A stretch of DNA of 64,000 nt from an uncultured Actinomycetes bacterium (GTDB taxonomy: Bacteria; Actinomycetota; Actinomycetes; Nanopelagicales; Nanopelagicaceae), in contig CAIYRR010000001.1 in NCBI GenBank assembly GCA_903928745.1, positions 1 through 64,000 on the forward strand, given 5' to 3'. Below are positions 37,731 through 44,972 of the stretch, in pieces. The translations under genes and the position numbers were made by a program. Position 1 is the stretch's first letter, and every line of letters begins with the position of its first letter. The notes under the pieces were generated by a model. It was not told the origin of the DNA and searched no databases. It saw only the letters and a program-made list of their open reading frames with translations.

Positions 37731-38711
37731 TCAAAGTTCTGAAAATATTTGAGCGATTGATGGTGCGTCTTCTGATTCGAGAATTCCAAGACAAGTGTTT
37801 CGCAGGTTTTCTTGAGCCTCCAGTGACAAATATGAAACAGTAGAGACGCCATCTACTCGCGCTAATGCGATTGCCGCCACGTGCCAACTTAGGTTGGGGG
37901 AGGGTGCGCGAAATGCATCCTGATACTGAGTTAAGAATGCCGATGCGCAATGAGCCAATTTCGATTGAATGGCAGGGCTTTGTGCATTTTCAAATTTGAC
38001 CAACAAATGTCCCAAGAGGAATGCTAGATCGAAAACTGGATTTCCAGCATGGGCGACTTCAAAATCCAAAATGATTGGTTCGTGCGATGAGGTAACCAGG
38101 ATGTTCTTTGGTGAAAAATCTCCATGGACTAGGCATGATTTGTCACTTTCAAGTTCAAGTATGAGCGCCTCAATCCGATGCACTATAACTGCGTGTTCGT
38201 TTGCGATTGCTCGATAAAAAGGAGTAATCCGCAACTGTTCAAAAAGTAAGTCCTCCTCGAAATCATTGAGGACGCCCAATGAATTTGCAGTGTGTTTATG
38301 CCATAAACCTAGAATCCGACCGAGTTCCCCGGCGACTTTTGGATTGATAGCACCCCTAAGAAGATCTTCTTTCCAGTTCGTGACATCTCTAGAAGCGCGC
38401 TGGAGAACGAGAGTGAAATGTTCAGGGTCAGAATCGATTAATTTGGGTACGTTGTTCGGTGTGATGTTTCGAAACACTTGTAGTGCGTCCGCTTCAACAA
38501 TTGCGCGACGCTGGTCGGCTTTCCAGATGCTTGCAACTTTCAATTCGGGGAGCGCTTGTTTAAGAACTAGATCTACACCGTCGGCTTCCAGGCCAAGAAC
38601 GACGTTGGAGATTCCGCCCGTGAGGACTTCGACGAGAATGACGGCGGAGGCAGGGAATATGCCTCGAGACTTTACGTATTCGATAACGCTTTTTTCGTCG
38701 AGTAAATCCAC
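37731..38711 (-). CDS. APH/choline-kinase-fold phosphotransferase
   Basis: Protein-kinase-like small-molecule kinase of 326 aa. LTGGISNVVLGLEADG is the phosphate-binding loop, VDLVLKQAL contains the ATP-binding lysine, SCLVHGDFSPKNILV is the catalytic loop (Asp, Asn) and PIILDFEVAHAGNPVFDLA carries the metal-binding Asp. Substrate unknown; relatives phosphorylate aminoglycosides, choline, methylthioribose, homoserine or sugars. It follows the SDR gene by nine bases on the same strand, so they are probably co-expressed. Confidence 0.82.
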   Translation of the reverse strand: MDLLDEKSVIEYVKSRGIFPASAVILVEVLTGGISNVVLGLEADGVDLVLKQALPELKVASIWKADQRRAIVEADALQVFRNITPNNVPKLIDSDPEHFTLVLQRASRDVTNWKEDLLRGAINPKVAGELGRILGLWHKHTANSLGVLNDFEEDLLFEQLRITPFYRAIANEHAVIVHRIEALILELESDKSCLVHGDFSPKNILVTSSHEPIILDFEVAHAGNPVFDLAFLLGHLLVKFENAQSPAIQSKLAHCASAFLTQYQDAFRAPSPNLSWHVAAIALARVDGVSTVSYLSLEAQENLRNTCLGILESEDAPSIAQIFSEL

Positions 38712-38720
38712 CTGCCTAGA

Positions 38721-39416
38721 TTAAGGCAGATATGTGACCGAGTGTGCGTTATCCACGAGAATGCTCTGACCGGAAATTGCGGTATTTAATTCACTGCCAA
38801 GCAGGTACACGCTGTTGGCAACATCATTTGGTGTGACAAGTTTGCCGATTGGCGTACATCCGAGGAGGTGGTCTACTTGATCAACCGCCAAAGCGTTTTG
38901 CGTCTTAGAGGTATCGACAATTCCTGGAAGAATTCCATTTACCAAAATGCCGTGTGATTTGCCCAGGTCGACAGCTAATGAGCGAACAAGTCCACCTACA
39001 GCTGCCTTTGAAATCGTGTAGGCAAGTTTTTCCTTATGTGAAAATACTTGCGCAAGGGAACTGATAATCACGATGTGTCCGTTTCGAGCAATTGCGTGCT
39101 CGCGGAGAAGAAACTTAGTTTTCTTTACGATGAAACCCACGTTTGTTTCAAAAAGTGTGGTCAAAGCTTCATCACTTGTCGTTTGAATCGTCCCGTTCAT
39201 ATCAGTGCCTTGGGCAAAAACCACCGTATTGAAATTGGCGCCTTCGAAAGGAGATTCGCTTTCAAAAGGAAGGACGATTTCGTTGGGCAATCCAGATTCG
39301 ACGCGTACAACCGGGAAGACTTCCCATCCGTGGTTAATAAAGGTGCTGGAAATTGCCCCACCCAAGGCTCCGGTAGCCCCAAAAAGTAAAACTCGTTTAT
39401 GTCCCATGACCATCAT
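38721..39416 (-). CDS. Short-chain dehydrogenase/reductase
   Basis: Classical SDR of 231 aa with cofactor motif LLFGATGALGGAI and catalytic Ser-Tyr-Lys in IVIISSLAQVF and LAYTISKAAVGGLV. The motif after the first strand is divergent (FPVVRVESG). ATGs at 39416, 39413 and 39407 are all possible starts. First gene of a two-gene unit with the APH-type kinase; together with the FAH and aldehyde dehydrogenase genes it may belong to a sugar or sugar-acid pathway. Confidence 0.85.
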   Translation of the reverse strand: MMVMGHKRVLLFGATGALGGAISSTFINHGWEVFPVVRVESGLPNEIVLPFESESPFEGANFNTVVFAQGTDMNGTIQTTSDEALTTLFETNVGFIVKKTKFLLREHAIARNGHIVIISSLAQVFSHKEKLAYTISKAAVGGLVRSLAVDLGKSHGILVNGILPGIVDTSKTQNALAVDQVDHLLGCTPIGKLVTPNDVANSVYLLGSELNTAISGQSILVDNAHSVTYLP

Positions 39417-39517
39417 TTCCGTATCGCTTCGAACTCCCTAGAGCGTTAAGTTGAAACTCAAACGCACAAGACAAGGTTCCCATACGAGCACTTCAATATA
39501 AATGGAATTGAGCAATG

Positions 39518-39559
39518 GCACCCCTCACACATTGATTGCGAATTGTGAATTTTGGGTGC
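39518..39559. other. Imperfect inverted repeat in the 360-base gap before the SBP gene
   Basis: GCACCC with GGGTGC (39518-39523, 39554-39559) encloses TCACA with TGTGA (39525-39529, 39544-39548). It lies between the divergent SDR gene and the riboswitch, and could be an operator or attenuator stem. The remainder of 39417-39632 shows no open frame I would support; a TTGACT at 39592 could be part of a promoter. Confidence 0.25.
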
Positions 39560-39632
39560 TTTCTTTGCAACTGACTTGCAGATTCTCATAATTGACTTCA
39601 AAGAAATTGAAAGTTTTGCTAGGGTTCACGCA

Positions 39633-39740
39633 GGTTATGAGCATCAGCGTTAAGCCTCAGCTAGCTGATCAGCAACCCTCCATCGCGGTGGGGTGCTCTG
39701 AGTGAAGACCCGGTCGGGCGCACGGTGCCCCGACAAGCGC
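39633..39740 (+). ncRNA. SAM-IV riboswitch aptamer
   Basis: The segment matches the SAM-IV (SAM-I clan) consensus as I remember it: GGTTATGAGCATCAGCG at the 5' side, AAGCCTCAGCTAGCTGATCAG, AACCCTCC, GCGGTGGGGTGCTCTGAG, then TGAAGACC closing P1. The downstream hairpin GTCGGG/CCCCGAC and ACAAGCGC complete the pseudoknot region. P1 is short (GGTT with GACC). After it, ATCTC/GAGAT (39743-39757) and a CCTT (39747-39750) able to pair with the AAGG ribosome-binding site (39763-39766) could form the expression platform. It precedes the ABC importer operon. Confidence 0.88.
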
Positions 39741-39776
39741 AGATCTCCTTACGAGATTATGAAAGGTATTTCTACT

Positions 39777-40622
39777 ATGACGAAATTAACAAGAATCGCA
39801 CCTGTTGCGGTGCTCGCTCTTGCTTTTGCGGCACTCACTGGCACTTACACAAGTGCATCGGCGGCAAGCACGTGCGCTCCATCTAGCCTGAAGACAGTCA
39901 CTGCAAATACGTTGACCATAGCCACAGGTGAACCTGCTTATCCACCATATGTTATCGATGACAAGCCAGAGTCGGGCAAAGGATTTGAAGCCGCAGTTGC
40001 ATATGCAGTTGCGAAGAAACTCGGATACACGAATGCGCAAGTAAAGTGGATTCGTACTTCATTTGATTCTGCAATTGCTCCTGGACCAAAGAAATTTGAT
40101 TTCAATATCCAGCAATACTCGATTAGTGCCGATCGTGCGAAGGTTGTTGATTTCTCGACTTACTATTACAAATCCAATCAAGCCATTGTTACCTTCAAGG
40201 GGAGCAAGCTAGATGGAGTAAAGAGCATTGCAGCTGTTAAGGCCTCAAAAGCCAAAATCGGTGCAGCCGTTTCATCAACTTCCCTTGATGCTGTATCAAA
40301 GCGACTCGGAGTGAAACCACAGGTATTTAACGATAACGCTGCTGCAGTAACTGCTTTGAAGAATAAGCAGATTGATGGTCTTGTCGTTGATCTTCCAACA
40401 GCTTTCTATCTATCGGCAGCAGAGATTCCTAACGGAGTAATTGCTGGACAATTTGTAAACGTTGATAAGGCTGATCAAGGTGCGGGCCTCTTGCTTGCCA
40501 AGAAGAGCCCTATCACTGCATGTGTCACAAAAGCTCTAGAAGCAGTACGCGCGAGTGGGGAATTAGCGACAATAACCACAAAGTGGCTCACGACTGCTGC
40601 GGGTGCACCACTGCTTAAGTAG
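39777..40622 (+). CDS. Amino-acid ABC transporter substrate-binding protein
   Basis: Periplasmic-binding-protein type 2 fold (SBP_bac_3), 281 aa. A Sec signal peptide (about residues 1-30, LALAFAALTG ... SASA) precedes a mature region with LTIATGEPAYPPYVIDD and GFEAAVAYAVAKKLGY, as in polar amino acid binding proteins. There is no clear lipobox: the first Cys follows AST. Start is ATG 39777 with AAAGG ten bases upstream; the in-frame ATG at 39759 lacks a site. The SAM-IV riboswitch ahead suggests methionine or a related sulfur compound as ligand. Confidence 0.9.
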   Translation: MTKLTRIAPVAVLALAFAALTGTYTSASAASTCAPSSLKTVTANTLTIATGEPAYPPYVIDDKPESGKGFEAAVAYAVAKKLGYTNAQVKWIRTSFDSAIAPGPKKFDFNIQQYSISADRAKVVDFSTYYYKSNQAIVTFKGSKLDGVKSIAAVKASKAKIGAAVSSTSLDAVSKRLGVKPQVFNDNAAAVTALKNKQIDGLVVDLPTAFYLSAAEIPNGVIAGQFVNVDKADQGAGLLLAKKSPITACVTKALEAVRASGELATITTKWLTTAAGAPLLK

Positions 40623-40655
40623 TTCTCAAGCAATCGAACTCACTAAACTAGCTAT

Positions 40656-41567
40656 ATGTCTGAAGAGGTAAGGCGCGGAGATGGGTCATCCCACTCCGCG
40701 CCTTACTCTTTTGGCGGGGAGTGGACTCCAACCGCCATCGAAATGGAACGTCGCGCTTCCCGTAAAAGGACTGTGCGTAAGAATGCTCTGGTCGCGGCAC
40801 TTTCCAGCATCTTTGTCTTGGGCACTATCTCTTCAATTGTCGTCACTTCACCAGGTTGGAAAGTTTTATCGGCCACTTTTTTTGATTGGTCATATGGATT
40901 TAGTATTTTGCCTAAAGTCCTGGCAGGTTTCTTTGAATCCAACGTCATTCTCACCCTGATTGCATCAGTATCGGTAGCAGTGATCGGATTGACGCTTGCT
41001 CTCATACGAACTTCAAGGTCACCGGCTCTTACACCTTTTAGAATCCTTGCAACAATTTATGTAGATATGTTCCGCGGCATTCCTATGCTTTTGATCATTT
41101 TGCTCGTTGGTTTTGGAGTTCCAGCACTTCAACTCAAAGGTGTAACCAACAATGTTTTCATCTTGGGAATTATTGCTGTCATCATCACTTATAGCGCCTA
41201 TGTAGCAGAGGTGATTCGAAGCGGAATCTTGACGGTGCATCCAAGCCAAAGAGCTGCAGCGCGCTCATTGGGATTATCAAATTTTCAGACGCTTCGATAT
41301 GTGGTGCTACCGCAGGCGCTGCGTCGCGTCACCCCTCCGCTTCTCAATGACTTAGTTGCCTTGATTAAAGACACAGGCTTGGTCTCGATTCTTGGAGTCA
41401 CTGACGCAATTCGTGCAGCACAAATTGAAGCAAGCCGTACTTTTAATTACACACCTTACGTAATGGCTGCTTGTGTATTTTTACTTGTCACAATCCCTTT
41501 AACTCGATTTACCGATCGTACGTTGCGTCGATCCATTGAGCGCCAGAATGCGCAGGGTCAGGCATGA
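40656..41567 (+). CDS. Amino-acid ABC transporter permease
   Basis: Inner-membrane subunit of a polar amino acid importer, 303 aa. After a ~45-residue basic cytoplasmic N-terminus come about five or six helices. The region YVAEVIRSGILTVHPSQ and AAARSLGLSNFQTLRYVVLPQALR is the EAA loop that contacts the ATPase. A single permease gene implies a homodimer. It follows the binding protein by 33 bases and overlaps the ATPase gene by four. Confidence 0.93.
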   Translation: MSEEVRRGDGSSHSAPYSFGGEWTPTAIEMERRASRKRTVRKNALVAALSSIFVLGTISSIVVTSPGWKVLSATFFDWSYGFSILPKVLAGFFESNVILTLIASVSVAVIGLTLALIRTSRSPALTPFRILATIYVDMFRGIPMLLIILLVGFGVPALQLKGVTNNVFILGIIAVIITYSAYVAEVIRSGILTVHPSQRAAARSLGLSNFQTLRYVVLPQALRRVTPPLLNDLVALIKDTGLVSILGVTDAIRAAQIEASRTFNYTPYVMAACVFLLVTIPLTRFTDRTLRRSIERQNAQGQA

Positions 41568-42313
41568 GCATTCCCGTACTGGAGGTCGTAGAGGTTCGAA
41601 AAGCATTCGGCAGCGAACTCGTTCTGGAAGATATCTCCATAACTGTTCCAGAACATACTGCGACCGTTCTTATTGGGGCTTCAGGTTCAGGAAAATCAAC
41701 CCTATTGCGGTGTATAAATCTCCTTGAGCTTGTCGATGATGGAACTATCAAACTTGATGGTCAAGAGATCACTTCGGTCGCAACAAATTCCGACGACGTA
41801 CGTCGCAAGTTAGGTATGGTTTTTCAATCCTTCAATCTCTTTCCTCATATGAAAGTTCTCGACAACATCATTTTGGCCCCTATGCGCGTGCACAAGATGA
41901 GCCGAGAAGAGGCTACAGAGAAGGCTCTTGAACTCTTGAAACGCTTTGGATTGAGTGAAAAGGCTGATCAGTACCCAGATCGTCTCAGTGGTGGCCAACA
42001 GCAAAGAGTGGCGATTATTCGCTCATTGGCAGTGGAGCCAAGGCTTTTACTTCTCGATGAAGTGACATCTGCACTCGATCCTGTACTTGTGAACGAAGTG
42101 CTGAGCACTGTTCGCGACCTCAAAGATCACGGCATGACCATGGTCTTGGCCACGCACGAAATGGGTTTTGCTAAGCAAGTAGCCGATGAGGTGTGCTTTC
42201 TAGAAAAAGGTCGCATTCTTGAGTGGGGAAGTCCTGAAAAAATGTTAGAAAACCCCACTAATCCACGGACCAAGGATTTCTTGCAACGCGTTCATGAGGC
42301 CGGAAGGCTCTAG
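41564..42313 (+). CDS. Amino-acid ABC transporter ATP-binding protein
   Basis: Cytoplasmic ATPase of the importer, 249 aa. Walker A is GASGSGKSTLLRC, the Q-loop is GMVFQSFNLFPH, the signature is LSGGQQQRVAI, Walker B is LLLLDEVTSALD and the H-loop is LATHEMGF, all intact. It is of the GlnQ/HisP class. There is no C-terminal NIL (ACT-like) domain as found in MetN, so if methionine is the substrate, feedback of the MetN type is absent. Confidence 0.94.
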   Translation: MSIPVLEVVEVRKAFGSELVLEDISITVPEHTATVLIGASGSGKSTLLRCINLLELVDDGTIKLDGQEITSVATNSDDVRRKLGMVFQSFNLFPHMKVLDNIILAPMRVHKMSREEATEKALELLKRFGLSEKADQYPDRLSGGQQQRVAIIRSLAVEPRLLLLDEVTSALDPVLVNEVLSTVRDLKDHGMTMVLATHEMGFAKQVADEVCFLEKGRILEWGSPEKMLENPTNPRTKDFLQRVHEAGRL

Positions 42314-43116
42314 TGAATCCAAGTAATTTCGAAATTATTCCTGGTTCACCAGAGTCATCAGTAATTCTTCATGTACCACATTCCTCAAGATTCATTCCAG
42401 ATGATGTGCGTGCTGAGATTCTTCTCGATGACATTCAACTTTGCGCCGAGTTAAATGAAATGACCGACACCCTTACTGACGTGATTGCGTTGCAAGCGTC
42501 TGACAAGTCAGCCTTGAAACCTTGGCTCTTTATAAATAGGTATTCGCGACTCGTTATCGACCCTGAGCGTTTTCCCGATGAACGAGAAGTCATGAACAAG
42601 GTCGGTATGGGTGCGGTATATCGAAAATGTGCAGATGGTCAGGACCTAAGAGCTCTCGACTTTGCTCATGAAAAGGATCTACTTGATTCGTTTTTTCATC
42701 CATATGCCGATGCTCTTGAGCAGTTGGTGTCAGAGCGTCTAATCGCGCTGGGAGAAGTAACGATTATCGACGTGCATTCCTATCGACCAGAGCAACATCA
42801 GAATGCCGTTAATCACGGACAACGGCGACCTGCGATGTGTCTTGGAACCGATGATTTTCACACCTCAAAATTACTTGTTGGTCAGGCAGAGGCAGCGTTT
42901 GCAATATTGGGTGAAACATTTCTGAATGAACCGTACGCGGGAACGTATGTTCCACTTAAATACTATGGAGTGGATTCCAGGGTTTCATCGATAATGATGG
43001 AAACACGCGCCGACACATTCCTGGATGCAGGGCTTGAATTCCATGACGGCGCGGACCAAGTTATTGGCGCTCTCGCCAGTCTGGTAAATCAAATTCCAAG
43101 CGCACGAAGGAACTGA
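42313..43116 (+). CDS. N-formylglutamate amidohydrolase (FGase) family protein
   Basis: Zinc-dependent amidohydrolase-like protein of 267 aa. ILHVPHSSRFIP near residue 20, FINRYSRLVIDPERFPD, VTIIDVHSYRP (metal His) and SIMMETRADTFLD are the family motifs (HutG in histidine degradation). No other histidine-utilisation gene is present. Its GTG start shares a base with the ATPase stop, so it is the fourth gene of the SAM-IV-controlled operon and may process an imported N-formyl compound. Confidence 0.88.
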   Translation: MNPSNFEIIPGSPESSVILHVPHSSRFIPDDVRAEILLDDIQLCAELNEMTDTLTDVIALQASDKSALKPWLFINRYSRLVIDPERFPDEREVMNKVGMGAVYRKCADGQDLRALDFAHEKDLLDSFFHPYADALEQLVSERLIALGEVTIIDVHSYRPEQHQNAVNHGQRRPAMCLGTDDFHTSKLLVGQAEAAFAILGETFLNEPYAGTYVPLKYYGVDSRVSSIMMETRADTFLDAGLEFHDGADQVIGALASLVNQIPSARRN

Positions 43117-43136
43117 GGATTGGGAAAAAGGGGTCG

Positions 43137-43694
43137 GTGATTCCCATTTTCTCTAATGTGTCGTATTCTCACGCGATGTTAAGTACACGCCTTTTCCGAA
43201 GTCTGGCACTTAACGCCATCTTTCTTTTGAGCATCTCCCTAGCGCACCATATGGGCGGGGGAGACTTGCAGTTTTCGCCAACAGTAATTCCGCTCTTCGT
43301 TTTCTCTGTTGCGATTCTTACTACTCGGCCACCTCGTGAGCTGCAAGGTCCAACGCTGGCCCTTATTCTCGTAGCCTTTCAAGTCATAGGGCATTTCACC
43401 TCGAATGTGCCGCCTGCTCAATCGACACTCAGAATGAGCTTCTCTCATATTTTTGCTGTGGTGGCGAGTTACGTCTTAACTCGGAAGAGTGAAAATTACA
43501 TTCTGAATTTATTGGCTTTCGTGCAGTGGGCATTTATTCCAAGAACTTTTCGAAGCTTTGTGTTTTCTTTCTTCAAAGGTGTTCTCATTGTCTTCGGAAT
43601 GGGCACTCTGCATTCCGAACGTTGCGGAGAAATCTTCCGTAATAGAGCGCCACCTTTCGAGTTAGGCAGAATGAGAATAACGACACCCGCATAG
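43137..43694 (+). CDS. Unknown membrane protein of the copper cluster
   Basis: Protein of 185 aa (146-172 depending on start), unrecognised. About four or five hydrophobic segments are visible: FRSLALNAIFLLSISLA, TVIPLFVFSVAIL, LALILVAFQVIG, FSHIFAVVASYVL, and a C-terminal VFSFFKGVLIVFGMG. A His-His-Met motif (LAHHMGGGD) after the first helix and single His residues in later loops could bind copper. The start is uncertain: GTG 43137 with AAGGGG close upstream, or ATG 43176. It lies 58 bases before the YcnI gene and is followed by CopC, suggesting a common copper role. Confidence 0.6.
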   Translation: MIPIFSNVSYSHAMLSTRLFRSLALNAIFLLSISLAHHMGGGDLQFSPTVIPLFVFSVAILTTRPPRELQGPTLALILVAFQVIGHFTSNVPPAQSTLRMSFSHIFAVVASYVLTRKSENYILNLLAFVQWAFIPRTFRSFVFSFFKGVLIVFGMGTLHSERCGEIFRNRAPPFELGRMRITTPA

Positions 43695-43752
43695 TTATTC
43701 GGTTTTTCCTGCCTACGCAATGCGGAAATTTCGCTACCCAAAAGGATTACAC

Positions 43753-44313
43753 ATGAAAAGAAAAGTCTTAACAATCTTGACTGCTTCCATAATTGCCCTG
43801 GGCGTCTCTACGGCTCCAGCAAATGCACATGTATCTATTCAACTCAAAGGCTCATCGGATCTGGCTGGAACGTCCAGTCGCATTTGGATGAGTCTCGGAC
43901 ATGGTTGCACCTACCAGGCAATCAAATATGGAACCAGTATCTTTTCCGTGAAGGTACCGGCTAGCGCTGGAAAACCAACTCCTGAATTCCATCAAGGATT
44001 CAAGACATCGGTTGTCGCTTCAACTACGGCGGATGCAACGGGAACTCCTGATTTTTACACCGTTACCTGGACAGCCAAATCTCGTAACTGGGTAATCGAT
44101 GATGGAACTTTCTACGATTTTGGTCTAAAAGTTACCTGGAGCAAAGTTGCTCAGAAGATTAATTTTGAGACCACTCAAACTTGCTTTGGACCCGCAGTCC
44201 CAGGTCAATCCAAGAAGCCGCTTTTCCTACGTTGGACTATCACTGATGGCACAACCAAGGCAGCAACGGATGATACTGAATTTGGTCCAGCGCCTTCGAT
44301 AACTACGAAGTAG
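43753..44313 (+). CDS. YcnI-like DUF1775 secreted copper-binding protein
   Basis: Exported protein of 186 aa. A Sec signal peptide (about residues 1-24, ending NANA-type SAPANA) would be cleaved before His, leaving a mature protein beginning HVSIQLKG; the N-terminal histidine brace binds Cu(II) in YcnI. SSRIWMSLGHGCTYQA and the C-terminal FLRWTITDGT are typical of DUF1775. No C-terminal membrane helix is visible, unlike many YcnI proteins. ATG 43753 has AAAGGA upstream. It belongs to a copper cluster with CopC. Confidence 0.85.
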   Translation: MKRKVLTILTASIIALGVSTAPANAHVSIQLKGSSDLAGTSSRIWMSLGHGCTYQAIKYGTSIFSVKVPASAGKPTPEFHQGFKTSVVASTTADATGTPDFYTVTWTAKSRNWVIDDGTFYDFGLKVTWSKVAQKINFETTQTCFGPAVPGQSKKPLFLRWTITDGTTKAATDDTEFGPAPSITTK

Positions 44314-44334
44314 CTCATTCGGTAATCAAGTAGT

Positions 44335-44382
44335 TAACCGGGTGGTTTGAAAGTAATTTCGACCAATCAAACCACCCGGTTA
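44335..44382 (+). terminator. Perfect 16-bp hairpin after the YcnI gene
   Basis: TAACCGGGTGGTTTGA at 44335-44350 pairs perfectly with 44367-44382, with a 16-base loop. It lies 21 bases after the YcnI stop and 25 before the CopC start. There is no U-tract, so it may be a U-less terminator, an attenuator, or an mRNA-stabilising stem setting YcnI above CopC. Confidence 0.6.
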
Positions 44383-44407
44383 CTCAACCTAGAGTCTGGA
44401 GAATTTA

Positions 44408-44896
44408 ATGATTTCAAAAGTAGGGCGCATTCTTCTTGCTGCTTCATTGTTGTCGGTCTCGTATCTACCTAATGCTCAAGCCCATGCACAGTTGGTAGAT
44501 GCAAACCCCAAGGCCAACGCTAGATTGCAATCATTACCAGAAAGAGTCCGATTGGAATTTGATGGCAATCTCATCACGATTGGTGATTCTCAGGCGAATG
44601 TAATTTTGGTGAAGGACTCGAAAGGTAATCAAATAGATTTAGGTGATTCCGTTGTCGGTGGGGCACGCTTGACCGTAATTCTAAAGTCACAACAGGTTGT
44701 CGGTCGCATTTCTGTGGCCTATCGCGTTGTTTCCGAAGACGGACACCCAATTGAGGGCGATTACTATTTCACTGTATTAGGTAGTGTTGCAGCAAGCGTG
44801 CCGACAAAAATAACGATTACATGTATCAAGTCGAAGAAAAAATTAAAGATAACGGGCGTCAATCCAAAATGTTCATCCGGTTGGAAGAAATTGTAG
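44408..44896 (+). CDS. CopC-domain copper resistance protein with C-terminal Cys tail
   Basis: Exported protein of 162 aa. After the signal peptide (about residues 1-25, ending NAQA) the mature protein starts HAQLVDANPKANARL, the CopC fold with the N-terminal copper-binding His; a second His appears in SEDGHPIEGDYYF. Residues ~133-162 form an extension (TCIKSKKKLKITGVNPKC followed by a basic end) outside the CopC domain, with two cysteines 17 apart. There is no CopD domain fused or adjacent, unless the unknown membrane protein upstream takes that role. Confidence 0.88.
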   Translation: MISKVGRILLAASLLSVSYLPNAQAHAQLVDANPKANARLQSLPERVRLEFDGNLITIGDSQANVILVKDSKGNQIDLGDSVVGGARLTVILKSQQVVGRISVAYRVVSEDGHPIEGDYYFTVLGSVAASVPTKITITCIKSKKKLKITGVNPKCSSGWKKL

Positions 44897-44972
44897 AACC
44901 CGGAGCCCAGGAATAGTTGCGATATACTTGGACCTCGTTCGTACGGCTTCTCTCCAACGATAAGGAATTAAA

